Below the pieces are notes generated by a model that saw nothing but the letters and a program-made list of their open reading frames with translations, was not told the origin of the DNA and ran no database searches. Source: an uncultured Anaerolineae bacterium (GTDB lineage Bacteria; Chloroflexota; Anaerolineae; Anaerolineales; Villigracilaceae). From it: a DNA stretch of 64,000 nt. The DNA lies in contig CAIQVH010000025.1 in the NCBI GenBank assembly GCA_903875215.1, forward strand, positions 1 to 64,000. Direction: 5' to 3'. Position numbers and translations under genes: made by a program. Numbering within the stretch: position 1 is the first letter of the stretch; each line of letters starts with the position of its first letter. This document shows positions 25,953-34,773 of the stretch, one piece after another.

Positions 25953-26630
25953 ATGCACTCCGGCAAAGGTCATATTGATGAAACTTATATACACTCCGAT
26001 CGGGCAGCGCGCCTGCTCTGCAACCCCAACCTGATCCCCGCACCCGGGCAATATCTGCTTGCCCATGCCGCCACCACGCCAGACGCCCCGCTGCCACATC
26101 CCATTTTCAAAGCCGCCTCCCACGCTGCCGGGTTTTACACCGCCCACCCCCTGCCAACCACCTGGACCCCCGGCACCCTGCTCACCCTGCGCGGTCCACT
26201 CGGCCATGGGTTCACACTTCCACCCGCCGCCCGCCACATTGCCCTGGTTGCCTTCGGAAACACCTGCTCACGCCTGCTAGCCCTACTGGAACCAGCCCTC
26301 GCCCAAAACGCAGCCGTCACCCTGCTGACCTCTGCCCCACCTTCAGGCCTGTCCCCCACCCTCGAGATCTTGCCCCTCGCCAGCCTGAGCAAACTGCTCT
26401 CCTGGGCTGATTATCTGGCCATCGATCTGCCTCGCGCCGCTCTCCAGGCTGTTTTCACGCAATATCCTGCACTGATACATAATGACTACGCGACAGAATT
26501 CCTAGTAGAAACCCCCCTCCCCTGCGGTGGCATGGCCGACTGCGGCGCCTGCGCCATCCGCACAAAAAACACCACCCGGCTGGCCTGCCGCAACGGGCCA
26601 GTCTTCCCCGCCCAGGCCTTCTTAAAATAA
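25953..26630 (+). CDS. PyrK-like electron-transfer iron-sulfur protein
   Basis: This 225-residue protein resembles the dihydroorotate dehydrogenase electron-transfer subunit. It has a ferredoxin-reductase-like FAD region ('PAPGQYLLAHA' and 'LRGPLGHGFTLP') and a C-terminal [2Fe-2S] site with Cys191, 197, 200 and 212 (C-x5-C-x2-C-x11-C), in 'CGGMADCGACAIR ... ACRNGPVF'. The PyrK pattern normally has x4 in the first gap. The N-terminus is short and the NAD-binding half is diverged. No pyrD is next to it, so a role in pyrimidine synthesis is inferred from the family only. Confidence 0.78.
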   Translation: MHSGKGHIDETYIHSDRAARLLCNPNLIPAPGQYLLAHAATTPDAPLPHPIFKAASHAAGFYTAHPLPTTWTPGTLLTLRGPLGHGFTLPPAARHIALVAFGNTCSRLLALLEPALAQNAAVTLLTSAPPSGLSPTLEILPLASLSKLLSWADYLAIDLPRAALQAVFTQYPALIHNDYATEFLVETPLPCGGMADCGACAIRTKNTTRLACRNGPVFPAQAFLK

Positions 26631-26632
26631 AA

Positions 26633-26650
26633 CAGGCGCTTTCGCGCCTG
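26633..26650. terminator. Terminator between convergent genes
   Basis: A 7-bp GC-rich stem CAGGCGC / GCGCCTG with a TTTC loop lies directly after the PyrK-like stop codon and 27 bp from the end of the convergent surface-protein gene. It probably serves both, although T tracts are short. Confidence 0.6.
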
Positions 26651-26677
26651 CTTTCATCATCTCAAGAAACTATCGCC

Positions 26678-27658
26678 TTACTGCCAGACCCTGAAAGAAG
26701 TGGTCGTGATACTGGACTTTTCCTCGTACAGCACCTCCACCCGAATGGTGACCAGGCTGCCATGCAACTGGCCGCGCACCTGGACAGGTACACTCACAAA
26801 ACCAGCCTGATTGGTGGTTTGTGCCAGGCTCATTGTCTCACCGTTGGGCCAATTAATCGTCACAATGACCGTTGCACCGGAGATGGGCGAAAGCGTCTGA
26901 TCCTGGACAACCACATAAACCGCCTGATCATCGTCCAGACGGGTCACCGCCTTCCAGGTAAATGCGTGCGTGGTCAGGGTGGTAACGGCGCTGACCGTGT
27001 TGTCCGCTGATTTTACCGGCTGCAAGAAAAACGGGTCTTCGCCGATCATGTCAAAATAAATGCGGCCTAATTCGGCCAGCCGAACCCGCAAACCATCCGG
27101 GTTTTCAGGATACCACTCGAAACGGGCGCGCTCAAAATACTGAACAATGCGCCCATTGTGGCTCAAAAACGGGGAAATGGGCTGACCAAAAATCGCCTCG
27201 CCGCCATTTTTATCAAAGAATTCCAGAAAAGCGTAACACACTGAAAAGCCGTTGGCAAAGGAACGGCAGCCAATTAAACTGCCACTGCCCAAACTCCCAG
27301 AATCACCTATCTTCTGGTAGACCATGCTGCCCAGCTCTGCCACATGGACGCGCATCCCATCCTGGGCTTCAGGGAAATAGTCAAAACGCACGCGTTGAAA
27401 ATACTGCACCAACCGCCCACTGGTTTCATCGGTAAACTGCTCGGTGATTGGAGATCCATAAACATCATGGGCATTAGGTGTGTTCAGATAATAAAACAGA
27501 AACTCACCGCTGACATTGTGCCCGGTATCTGGGAAATATTGGGAACTACCAGCCGCCTGAGCCGCCACCGGCGATGCGCTTACCGAAAACAACATGCCGA
27601 TCAAGAGCAGAAGATTAATCAGTTTGAGTTTATTTTTCACACACTTATTATAATACAC
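26678..27658 (-). CDS. Secreted protein with two related repeats and an Ig-like domain
   Basis: This 326-residue protein has a signal peptide (cleavage near 'SPVAAQA'). Two related units of about 85 residues follow. Each contains a 'GSPITEQF' or 'GQPISPFL' segment, then 'GRLVQYFQRVRFDYFPE' or 'GRIVQYFERARFEWYPE', and ends 'RVHVAELG' or 'RVRLAELG'. The C-terminal ~110 residues look like a Big/Ig-fold domain ('SGATVIVTINWPNGETMSLA'). This architecture is common in Chloroflexota secretomes to my knowledge; no activity is established. It is probably a cell-surface binding protein. Confidence 0.8.
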   Translation of the reverse strand: MYYNKCVKNKLKLINLLLLIGMLFSVSASPVAAQAAGSSQYFPDTGHNVSGEFLFYYLNTPNAHDVYGSPITEQFTDETSGRLVQYFQRVRFDYFPEAQDGMRVHVAELGSMVYQKIGDSGSLGSGSLIGCRSFANGFSVCYAFLEFFDKNGGEAIFGQPISPFLSHNGRIVQYFERARFEWYPENPDGLRVRLAELGRIYFDMIGEDPFFLQPVKSADNTVSAVTTLTTHAFTWKAVTRLDDDQAVYVVVQDQTLSPISGATVIVTINWPNGETMSLAQTTNQAGFVSVPVQVRGQLHGSLVTIRVEVLYEEKSSITTTSFRVWQ

Positions 27659-27718
27659 GACTGATGTCTCGCAACAAGCTATCCATCTGCTTTTCCAAAG
27701 AGCAAACCGGCCACTGCA

Positions 27719-29023
27719 CTAGTGAGAAGAACCCAGCCTGTGCAATTTGAACCCGGCCGCAGTCCAATCCTGCCCGCCGAGAGCGTTGACACAATCAACC
27801 AGGACACGAGCCGGCGTCTGGGCAGCGAGTTGCTCGGGGCTCAGGCGCAAGAATTCGCTGTGACCCACCAGCAGCAAGACGGCATCCGCATCAGCCAGGG
27901 CCGCTTCCAGAGTCAGGGCAGCATCAACACCGGGTAAACCAGCCTGCGGCTTGAAGGGTTCGAAGGCTCTGACAAGCGCGCCTTCTGCTTGAAGCAGGTG
28001 CACTACTTCGACCGCGGGGCTTTCGCGCAGATCATCCACATCTGGCTTGTAGGCCAGACCGAGTGCGGCAATTTTTCTGCCGCCCAGGGCGCCCAGGGCT
28101 TGTTTTACTTTTTTGACGACCTCGTAAGGTTGGGCGTCGTTCACCTGGCGGGCTTTCAGAATGAGCTGGGCCAGGGCGGGAGCGGTTTCGACGAAGAACC
28201 AGGGATCCACGCTGATGCAGTGACCGCCGACGCCTGGCCCCGGGTTGAGGATCTTGACACGCGGGTGCAGGCTGGCCAGCTGAATGGCCTCCCAGACATC
28301 AACGCCGAAGTGTTCTGCCAGCCGGGAAAACTCATTGGCAATGGCAATATTGACATCGCGGTAGGTGTTTTCCATGAGCTTGACCATTTCGGCGGTGGTG
28401 GCATCCGTCTGATGGATGGCGCCTTGGACGAATATGGCGTACAAGTCGGCACCTACCTGGGCTGATTGCGGCGTAAGGCCACCGATGACGCGGGCGTTTT
28501 CGACCAGCTCGCGCAAAATCTGGCCAGGCAGGACGCGCTCGGGCGAGTAAGCAACGTAAAAATCGATGCCGGCTTTCAGCCCGGAGCGTTCGAGAATGGG
28601 TACGATCAGGTCAACGGTGGTACGCGGCGGAGAGGTCGATTCAAGCACGACCAGGTTTCCGGGGCGCAGATGTGGCAGAATGGCTTCCGTGGCCGCGATC
28701 ACGGCGCGCATATCCGCTTTTTTATAGGTCTGGCCGTTATACTGGCCGGTTTCATGCTCGTAAAATGGGGTGGGGACGGCGATCAGAAAAGCATCGGCCG
28801 GTTCGGGGACAGGCGAGACAGTGAGATTGCCGTTTTTTACGGCTTTTTCGACGACTTCGCCCAGGCCGGGTTCATGGATGTGCAGTTTTCCAGCCTTGAG
28901 GGTCTGGACGACGCTGGGGTTGGTATCCACACCGACCACGCGCACGCCGCGGGTGGCGAACATGCTGGCGGTTGGCAGGCCAATGTAACCGAGGCCGAGA
29001 ATACATATTTTTTGGAATTTCAC
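27719..29023 (-). CDS. wecC: UDP-N-acetyl-D-mannosamine dehydrogenase (WecC-like nucleotide-sugar dehydrogenase)
   Basis: This 434-residue NAD-dependent UDP-sugar 6-dehydrogenase makes a uronic acid sugar nucleotide for surface polysaccharide. The N-terminal Rossmann motif is 'ILGLGYIGLPTASMFA'. The catalytic cysteine is in 'GPGVGGHCISVDPW'. The central dimerisation and C-terminal UDP-binding domains are complete. GTG 29023 with AAGGAG upstream is chosen, since the longer frame from 29086 adds 21 residues before the fold. The VGGHCISVDPWF form points to the ManNAc/GalNAc branch (WecC/WbpA-like) rather than UDP-glucose dehydrogenase; exact substrate uncertain. Confidence 0.88.
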   Translation of the reverse strand: MKFQKICILGLGYIGLPTASMFATRGVRVVGVDTNPSVVQTLKAGKLHIHEPGLGEVVEKAVKNGNLTVSPVPEPADAFLIAVPTPFYEHETGQYNGQTYKKADMRAVIAATEAILPHLRPGNLVVLESTSPPRTTVDLIVPILERSGLKAGIDFYVAYSPERVLPGQILRELVENARVIGGLTPQSAQVGADLYAIFVQGAIHQTDATTAEMVKLMENTYRDVNIAIANEFSRLAEHFGVDVWEAIQLASLHPRVKILNPGPGVGGHCISVDPWFFVETAPALAQLILKARQVNDAQPYEVVKKVKQALGALGGRKIAALGLAYKPDVDDLRESPAVEVVHLLQAEGALVRAFEPFKPQAGLPGVDAALTLEAALADADAVLLLVGHSEFLRLSPEQLAAQTPARVLVDCVNALGGQDWTAAGFKLHRLGSSH

Positions 29024-29135
29024 AGGGGCTCCTTGTTGAAAAACTTGTCCCATTATACCAATCCACAGGCTTACGGTAGATTTCACGGTGCAGTTGTCAG
29101 ATAAAACCCCGGGGGTATTTTTGCGTAGGTTAATT

Positions 29136-29169
29136 GACCAATTGGTCGAGCTTTGTTCCGTTGTATAAT
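29136..29169 (+). promoter_or_regulatory. Promoter of nfeD-slipin with palindromic operator candidate
   Basis: TTGGTC (29142-29147) and TATAAT (29164-29169) are 16 bp apart, a good sigma-70-type promoter 25 bp before nfeD. A perfect 12-bp palindrome GACCAATTGGTC (29136-29147) covers the -35 box and would suit a repressor. Confidence 0.65.
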
Positions 29170-29194
29170 ATTTTTAGCATCTGTGGAGGCGTTT

Positions 29195-29815
29195 ATGGAA
29201 ATCTTCTTCACCGCCAACTTTGCTTATATTCTGTTGCTGACTGGCATGCTGCTCGGGCTGCTGGCCATGGTTACCCCAGGTACGGGTTTGTTGGAGGTTG
29301 GAGCCCTGTTTGTCCTGGCAGCGGCGGGGTATGTGGCTTTCAACCTGGGGCCGGAGGCGTTTAATGCCTGGGCGCTGATTCCGCTGGGTCTGGGCCTGGT
29401 GCCTTTCCTGGCGGCCCTGCGTTATAAACATCAGCGGGGCCCACTTTTGGCCAGCGCCATCCTGTTGGCCATCACAGGATCGATTTTTTTGTTCAAAAGC
29501 CCGGAGGGCAGCCTGGTTGGAGTAAACCCTCTACTGGCTGTGGTTGTTTCGGTTTTATACAGCGGGTCGTTATGGATCATGGTGGAACGCTCCCTGGCTG
29601 CCATGCTTCAACCGGTGGCGCACAATCTGGACGTTGTGATTGGGCAAATCGGTGAAGCTCGCACCCGAATCAAGGAAAATGGGTCGGTGCAGGTGGGCGG
29701 AGAGTTATGGTCAGCACATAGTGAAACAGCCATTCCGGCAGGCAGCGCAGTGCGCGTCCTGGCCCGGGACGGTTTCAGCCTGTTGGTCGAAAAAGAATCC
29801 CACTCACCCAATTAA
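29195..29815 (+). CDS. nfeD: NfeD-like membrane protein
   Basis: This 206-residue protein has four to five membrane helices (residues about 5-150) and a C-terminal OB-fold domain ('LDVVIGQIGEARTRIKENGS' onward), as in NfeD family members without the protease domain. NfeD proteins pair with SPFH proteins and are thought to assist or anchor them in membrane microdomains. ATG 29195 follows GGAGG by 5 nt. The slipin gene follows after 22 bp in the same operon. Confidence 0.88.
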   Translation: MEIFFTANFAYILLLTGMLLGLLAMVTPGTGLLEVGALFVLAAAGYVAFNLGPEAFNAWALIPLGLGLVPFLAALRYKHQRGPLLASAILLAITGSIFLFKSPEGSLVGVNPLLAVVVSVLYSGSLWIMVERSLAAMLQPVAHNLDVVIGQIGEARTRIKENGSVQVGGELWSAHSETAIPAGSAVRVLARDGFSLLVEKESHSPN

Positions 29816-29837
29816 CCTTTTAAGGAGGAAGTAAGTT

Positions 29838-30740
29838 ATGAATGTTGCAACAACCGGCACGTTTTTACTTTGCCTGATCGGGGTCGCTGTTTTTGCGGTC
29901 GTGATCTTTCTGGCAAATGCCATCCGGATCGTCCCGGAATACCAGCGTCTGGTCGTCTTTCGGTTGGGGCGCGTGTTGGATACGCCCCGCGGGCCAGGCA
30001 TCGTCCTGCTGATCCCGTTCCTGGATAAAGCCGTCAAGGTGGATTTGCGCGAACAAATCCGCGAGGTGCCGCACCAGACCTCGATCACCAAGGATAATGC
30101 CCCGATTTCAATCGACTTCCTTTGGTACTACAAGGTGCTCGACCCGGCACAATCTGTGCTGGCAGTTGGGAACTTTGAGCTTTCGGCCGCCGGAATTGCG
30201 GCCACCACCCTGCGCGCCGTGATCGGCGGCATCCCATTGGATGACGTGCTCTCAGAGCGCGAACACATCAACAACATGCTGCGCACCCGGCTGGATGAAG
30301 TCACCGAACGCTGGGGCGTGAAAGTCACCAACGTGGAAATCCGCGAGATCATTCCACCGCGCGATGTGCAGGAGGCGATGAACCGCCAGATGTCAGCGGA
30401 ACGTATCCGCCGCGCGGTCGTCACCGAATCAACGGGCACGCGCGAAGCCGCGATCAACGTGGCCGAAGGCGAAAAACAATCGGCCATCCTGCGCGCTGAG
30501 GGCCAAAAACAATCGGCCATCCTTTCGGCCGAGGGTGAGAAACAGGCCCAGGCGCTGCGCGCCGAGGGCTATGCCGCCGCCCTGGAGAAAATCTTCTCTG
30601 CCGCGCAGAACATTGATCAGAAGACCATGACCCTGCAATACTTTGAAACGCTAAAGTCCCTGGGCATGGGGTCATCCACCAAGTATATTTTCCCGATGGA
30701 ATTCACCAGCATGATCGAGAATTTCGTCAAGGGCAAGTAA
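29838..30740 (+). CDS. Slipin (stomatin-like SPFH protein)
   Basis: This 300-residue protein has one N-terminal membrane helix (about 8-28) followed by the SPFH domain ('IRIVPEYQRLVVFRLGRVLD' onward). A helical region of repeated 'AEGEKQSAIL' units (about 215-245) precedes the C-terminal oligomerisation segment. AAGGAGG-type ribosome site is strong. Slipins form membrane cages with NfeD partners, as here. It is separate from the other SPFH protein at 24710-25741, which lacks an nfeD neighbour. Confidence 0.93.
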   Translation: MNVATTGTFLLCLIGVAVFAVVIFLANAIRIVPEYQRLVVFRLGRVLDTPRGPGIVLLIPFLDKAVKVDLREQIREVPHQTSITKDNAPISIDFLWYYKVLDPAQSVLAVGNFELSAAGIAATTLRAVIGGIPLDDVLSEREHINNMLRTRLDEVTERWGVKVTNVEIREIIPPRDVQEAMNRQMSAERIRRAVVTESTGTREAAINVAEGEKQSAILRAEGQKQSAILSAEGEKQAQALRAEGYAAALEKIFSAAQNIDQKTMTLQYFETLKSLGMGSSTKYIFPMEFTSMIENFVKGK

Positions 30741-30768
30741 GCATTCAGCCAGGGAATCAGGTAAAATG

Positions 30769-30801
30769 GAGACCTTCCGGAAACGGGAGGTCTCTTTTCT
30801 T
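30769..30801 (+). terminator. Terminator of the nfeD-slipin operon
   Basis: A 10-bp stem GAGACCTTCC / GGGAGGTCTC (one G-U pair, loop GGAAAC) is followed by TTTTCTT. It lies 28 bp after the slipin stop. An ATG at 30766 would put the next gene's start inside it, so that start is rejected. Confidence 0.9.
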
Positions 30802-30822
30802 CCCGATCTAAACCAGCGCGAT

Positions 30823-31254
30823 ATGGAAATCTTATCCAGCAATCTCCTAGACCTGAACGCCCTGCGGCATGTGGAAAACGCCTGTTTTCCGCAGGATGCC
30901 TGGCCCCTGCTCGACCTGGTAGCCGTGCTGACCTACCCGGGCGTAGTACGCCTGAAAGCCGTGGCAGATGACCGCATGATCGGATTTATTGCCGGCGACC
31001 CGCGCCCCGGCGAAGGCTTCTCCTGGATCGCCACCCTCGGCATCCTGCCAGAATATCGTGGCAAGGGATATGGACGGGCCCTGCTGACCGCCTGCGAAAA
31101 CCGGCTGCCCACCGAGCGCATCCGTCTTTGTGTGCGAGCCAGCAACGAGAACGCCATCCGCATGTACACCCACGCCGGCTACCTGAGCATCGACCGCTGG
31201 ATAAGTTATTACAACGACGGTGAAGACGCGCTCGTTATGGAAAAAGGCCGGTAA
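30823..31254 (+). CDS. GNAT-family N-acetyltransferase (RimI-like)
   Basis: This 143-residue GNAT protein has acetyl-CoA-binding motif A 'LGILPEYRGKGYGRALL' and a typical C-terminal 'ASNENAIRMYTHAGY' block. Such enzymes acetylate protein N-termini or small amines; the substrate is not predictable. The start is uncertain: ATG 30823 is used because the earlier in-frame ATG (30766) lies in the terminator of the preceding operon. No clear ribosome site is visible. Confidence 0.82.
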   Translation: MEILSSNLLDLNALRHVENACFPQDAWPLLDLVAVLTYPGVVRLKAVADDRMIGFIAGDPRPGEGFSWIATLGILPEYRGKGYGRALLTACENRLPTERIRLCVRASNENAIRMYTHAGYLSIDRWISYYNDGEDALVMEKGR

Positions 31255-31310
31255 GCCACGGCCAGCGTTCCGTTCCACTCCACCGGCCAATTACAGTTAT
31301 AATCACTCGC

Positions 31311-32447
31311 ATGAACTCCTCCCTGCCCGCGCCCCTGTGGGTGAATACTTCAGACGCGCTGCAACGCATGGTCACCGACTTGATCGCCCAGCCGCGCATC
31401 GCCGTAGATACCGAAGCCAACTCCTTGCACGCCTACCGCGAACAAGTATGCCTGATTCAATTCTCCACCCCTGAGATCGACTACCTGGTTGACCCGCTCG
31501 AGCTCCACGATCTGACTCTGTTGGCTGACGTGTTCGCCAGCCCCCGCATTGAAAAAGTCTTCCACGCCGCCGAATATGACCTGATCGGCCTGCACCGCGA
31601 TTTTGACTTCACCTTCGCCAACCTGTTCGACACAATGCTGGCCGCACGCATTCTCGGTCTGAAACAGCTTGGCCTTGGCAACCTGCTAGCCGAAAAATTC
31701 AATGTCGAAGTGGACAAACGCTTTCAAAAAGCCGATTGGGGCGCCCGGCCTCTCCCCCCCGACCTGATTGACTACGCCCGCCTCGACACACATTACCTGC
31801 TGGCCCTGCGCGACACCCTGGAAGCAGAATTGCGCGAAAAGAAACGCTGGCAGCTGGCCTGTGAAGACTTCCAGCGCAGCGCCTACACCAATAACGGGCT
31901 GCGACTGACCAAAGAGCGCTGGGAACGAATTGAAGGCCAGCAGGATCTCAGCCCGCGTGGACGAACCATCCTCAACGAACTCTGCTTGAGCCGCGAAAAA
32001 ATCGCCGAGCGTCTCAATCGTCCGCTCTTCAAAGTCATCGACGACCGCCTATTGCTCACCCTGGCCCAACTGGAACCCGGCAACCTGGCTGACCTGAATC
32101 TTACCGGGCTGAGCGATCGACAAATTGAACGGTTTGGCCGCCCACTGCTCGAGGCCATCCAGCGCGGAAAAACCGCCCCACAGGTCACCCCCACCAGCAT
32201 ACAAAAACCTGGCGATGCCATTCTGAATCGCCTGCGCCGCCTAAAACTTTGGCGCAAGAAAAAAGCCGAAGAACTCGGCGTTGAATCAGATGTCATCCTG
32301 CCCCGCCCCTACCTGCACCAGCTGGCCGAAACCAACCCGCGCACACCCGCCGAACTCGCCCGCCTCCTGGCCGATTCGCCCTGGCGGCTGGAAAACCTGG
32401 GCGCAGAAATCCTTAAAATCCTGGGCGTGAAAGCCGAGCCCGGATGA
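31311..32447 (+). CDS. rnd: Ribonuclease D
   Basis: This 378-residue 3'-5' exoribonuclease of the DEDDy type acts on tRNA precursors and other structured RNAs. D33 and E35 lie in 'IAVDTEANS', the second Asp in 'AAEYDLIGL', and the Y-x3-D motif in 'DYARLDTHYLL'. Two HRDC-like domains follow (about 205-285 and 300-375). TATAAT at 31298-31303 is only 7 bp before the ATG, so the mRNA may be leaderless. The last 4 bp overlap the next gene. Confidence 0.93.
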   Translation: MNSSLPAPLWVNTSDALQRMVTDLIAQPRIAVDTEANSLHAYREQVCLIQFSTPEIDYLVDPLELHDLTLLADVFASPRIEKVFHAAEYDLIGLHRDFDFTFANLFDTMLAARILGLKQLGLGNLLAEKFNVEVDKRFQKADWGARPLPPDLIDYARLDTHYLLALRDTLEAELREKKRWQLACEDFQRSAYTNNGLRLTKERWERIEGQQDLSPRGRTILNELCLSREKIAERLNRPLFKVIDDRLLLTLAQLEPGNLADLNLTGLSDRQIERFGRPLLEAIQRGKTAPQVTPTSIQKPGDAILNRLRRLKLWRKKKAEELGVESDVILPRPYLHQLAETNPRTPAELARLLADSPWRLENLGAEILKILGVKAEPG

Positions 32448-33841
32448 AACTCCACTTCCACGGCGCCGCTCAAACCGTAACCGGCTCCATGCACCTGCTG
32501 GAAGTGAATGGAGCCCAGCTTCTGCTCGACTGCGGCCTGTTCCAGGGCCGCCGCCAGGAAGCCTACGCGCGCAATCACAATTTCCCTTTTGACCCCAAAA
32601 GCATTGATGCAGTGCTGCTCTCCCATGCTCACATCGACCATACCGGCAACCTGCCCAACCTTGTCAAACACGGTTATTCCGGCCCGGTCTATGCCACGCC
32701 CGCCACAGCCGACCTGGCCGACCTGATGCTGTGCGATTCGGCGCGCATCCAGGAATCGGATGCCGCCTACCTGAACTACCGCGAAGAACTGCGCGGCGCG
32801 CAGCAGATCCAACCCATCTACAATGTGGAAGATGCCGAGGCTGTCCGGCCACTGATGCAGCCGGTTGAACTGGGACGCGAATTTGAACCCACCCCCGGAG
32901 CCCGCGTCCGCTTTTTTGAAGCCGGACACATCCTGGGCTCAGCCTCCTTCCTGATCGAAACCCAGGAAAAAGGAAAAACCACCCGCCTGTGCTTTTCTGG
33001 CGATATTGGCCGCCGCAACCTGCCCCTGCTGCCCGACCCGCTCCTGCCCGAAAATGTTGACCTGCTGATCATGGAATCAACCTACGGCGACAAACCGCAC
33101 CGCGACCCGGAGCAGGCCTACCAGGAACTGCGCGACATCGTACTGCAGACCGTGCAGCGCGGCGGAAAAGTGATCATCCCGGCTTTTGCCGTGGGCCGCA
33201 CACAGGAACTTGTCTACAACCTGCACCGCATGATCGACGCGGGAGAACTTGCGCGGGTACCCGTCTATGTGGATAGCCCGCTGGCAGTCAACGTCAGCGA
33301 TGTCTTTAAGCGGCATCGTGAATGCTTTGACCAGGAAACCTGGGATTTCATGCAACAAGGGCGTCATCCGGCGCTGGATTTCGACGGATTGACCTACATC
33401 CGCTCGGTGCAAGAATCAAAACAGCTGAACGAACACCGCGAACCGATGGTGATCATCGCCGCCTCGGGCATGGCCGAGAATGGACGCATTCTCCACCACC
33501 TGAAGAATAATATCGAAGACCCGCGCTCGAGCATTGTCATCGTTTCCTGGCAGGCGCCCTACACCCTGGGCCGCCGGCTGGCTGAGCGCGAGGAGCGAGT
33601 AAAAATCTTTGGCGAAGTGTTCTACCGGCGCGCCCAGGTAGCCACAATCGGGGGCTTTTCGGCTCACGCCAGCCAGGAACTGCTGGTTGAATATGCCCGC
33701 GCCGGGCAGGGCCAGCGTCACGGAATTTATTTGGTACACGGCGAAGAACGTTCTGCCCTGCCTCTCAGGCAAAAGATCCTGGAAACCTGCCCGTCCAGCA
33801 AGGTGTTTTACCCCGTTTTACACGAAAATTTGGAAATTTGA
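32444..33841 (+). CDS. Beta-CASP metallo-beta-lactamase-fold ribonuclease
   Basis: This 465-residue protein has the metal-binding motif 'LSHAHIDHTGNLP' (HxHxDH), a second set of ligands in 'FEAGHILGSA' and 'FSGDIG', and beta-CASP motifs A-C in 'MESTYGD', 'PAFAVGRTQEL' and 'IGGFSAHASQ'. A C-terminal RMMBL segment follows. Relatives of CPSF-73 and archaeal KH-less CPSF are RNA endo/exonucleases. It overlaps rnd by 4 bp (ATGA), so an RNA-processing operon is likely. Confidence 0.92.
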   Translation: MKLHFHGAAQTVTGSMHLLEVNGAQLLLDCGLFQGRRQEAYARNHNFPFDPKSIDAVLLSHAHIDHTGNLPNLVKHGYSGPVYATPATADLADLMLCDSARIQESDAAYLNYREELRGAQQIQPIYNVEDAEAVRPLMQPVELGREFEPTPGARVRFFEAGHILGSASFLIETQEKGKTTRLCFSGDIGRRNLPLLPDPLLPENVDLLIMESTYGDKPHRDPEQAYQELRDIVLQTVQRGGKVIIPAFAVGRTQELVYNLHRMIDAGELARVPVYVDSPLAVNVSDVFKRHRECFDQETWDFMQQGRHPALDFDGLTYIRSVQESKQLNEHREPMVIIAASGMAENGRILHHLKNNIEDPRSSIVIVSWQAPYTLGRRLAEREERVKIFGEVFYRRAQVATIGGFSAHASQELLVEYARAGQGQRHGIYLVHGEERSALPLRQKILETCPSSKVFYPVLHENLEI

Positions 33842-33891
33842 CTACCCTTTTTTTGCCAATTCACAGTATAATTTTGCGCCGCAGAAATTTT

Positions 33892-33979
33892 GGAGAGGTG
33901 CCAGAGCGGTTGAATGGGACGGTCTCGAAAACCGTTGTAGGCCTTGTGTCTACCGTGGGTTCGAATCCCACCCTCTCCG
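33892..33979 (+). tRNA. tRNA-Ser (anticodon CGA)
   Basis: An 88-nt class II tRNA with a long variable arm. The acceptor stem GGAGAGG pairs with CCTCTCC, discriminator G. The anticodon stem ACGGT/ACCGT has loop CTCGAAA, giving CGA. The T arm contains GGTTCGAATCC. A TATAAT lies 20 bp upstream (33867-33872), and CCA is not encoded. Confidence 0.95.
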
Positions 33980-34045
33980 CACAAAGACAAATTTTTGCGT
34001 GGTCTCTCCGATAGATCACAGCAAAGAATTTGTCTCATCCTTGGG

Positions 34046-34078
34046 AGTGTCCGTTTTCACAGAACGGGCACTTTTTTT
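34046..34078 (+). terminator. Terminator downstream of tRNA-Ser
   Basis: A 10-bp stem AGTGTCCGTT / AACGGGCACT (one G-T pair) is followed by a seven-T tract. It is about 70 bp past the tRNA. The rest of the gap to 34418 holds a degenerate palindrome near 34183-34214, related to the GC-rich repeats elsewhere in the window, and no gene that I can support. Confidence 0.85.
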
Positions 34079-34418
34079 ATTTCCGGCTGCCTGCGCGGTT
34101 TCAAGCCACGCCCCACCTGGCGTGGATATGTGTCTTTTACCGTATATTTCTAGCCAGTACTGCGGACAGTTTTCCATCACCCTTCCTTGCTCCCACCGGG
34201 AGAGAGAAAGGGATGAGGAAAAATGCAGCGAACTTTTTTACGCAGTATTGATCTTGCAGTTAAAGGGAAAGGTCGCGAGGGAATCCAACCGCCCTCCATC
34301 CCGGCCGCCTTCCAAAGATAGAGTCGCTTCCGCACGAATCAGGCCGCCAATTTCGTTCCGCAAAGGCCTGGTTTACGGCGCTCTTGGTGATATGATGTAT
34401 TGGCACAGGAGAATTGTT

Positions 34419-34586
34419 ATGACCAAGAATATTTCTGGTATGCTTTTTGCGCTGGCGATGATCACTGTTGTCATAAGTATGGATGTACTCTTCTTTAGGA
34501 ATCGATTCTGGGAACGCCTGATCGCAAATATCGGCATTGTTTTAGTTTTCATCGCCTTCTTTTTGAGATTCTTCAAGACCCCGTGA
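34419..34586 (+). CDS. Small two-helix membrane protein
   Basis: This 55-residue protein consists of two hydrophobic stretches ('GMLFALAMITVVISMDVLFF' and 'LIANIGIVLVFIAFFLRFF') with a short charged loop and a basic C-terminal tail. AGGAG lies 7 nt before the ATG. No family is recognised. A longer frame running through it from 33687 crosses the tRNA and is not real. Confidence 0.6.
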   Translation: MTKNISGMLFALAMITVVISMDVLFFRNRFWERLIANIGIVLVFIAFFLRFFKTP

Positions 34587-34773
34587 ACCAAACCCCGCGA
34601 CTGAGCGCTCTCCTGAAGTAGATGGGAAACGACAAATAAGACTTACTGGCGCAAATTAGAACCCAACCTGGCGGCTTTTACCCGGGAAGCGGGGCGCAGG
34701 GTAACGCACCAGCAGCGGTTGAATTGATCAGCCTTTGCGCAGGTTCCTGCAACAGCAACACCCTGGAGGAATG

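Noticed and set aside
33687-34586. A 299-codon frame through the tRNA-Ser gene
   Set aside because: It crosses the end of the nuclease gene, a tRNA and a terminator; only its last 55 codons, with their own ribosome site, look real.
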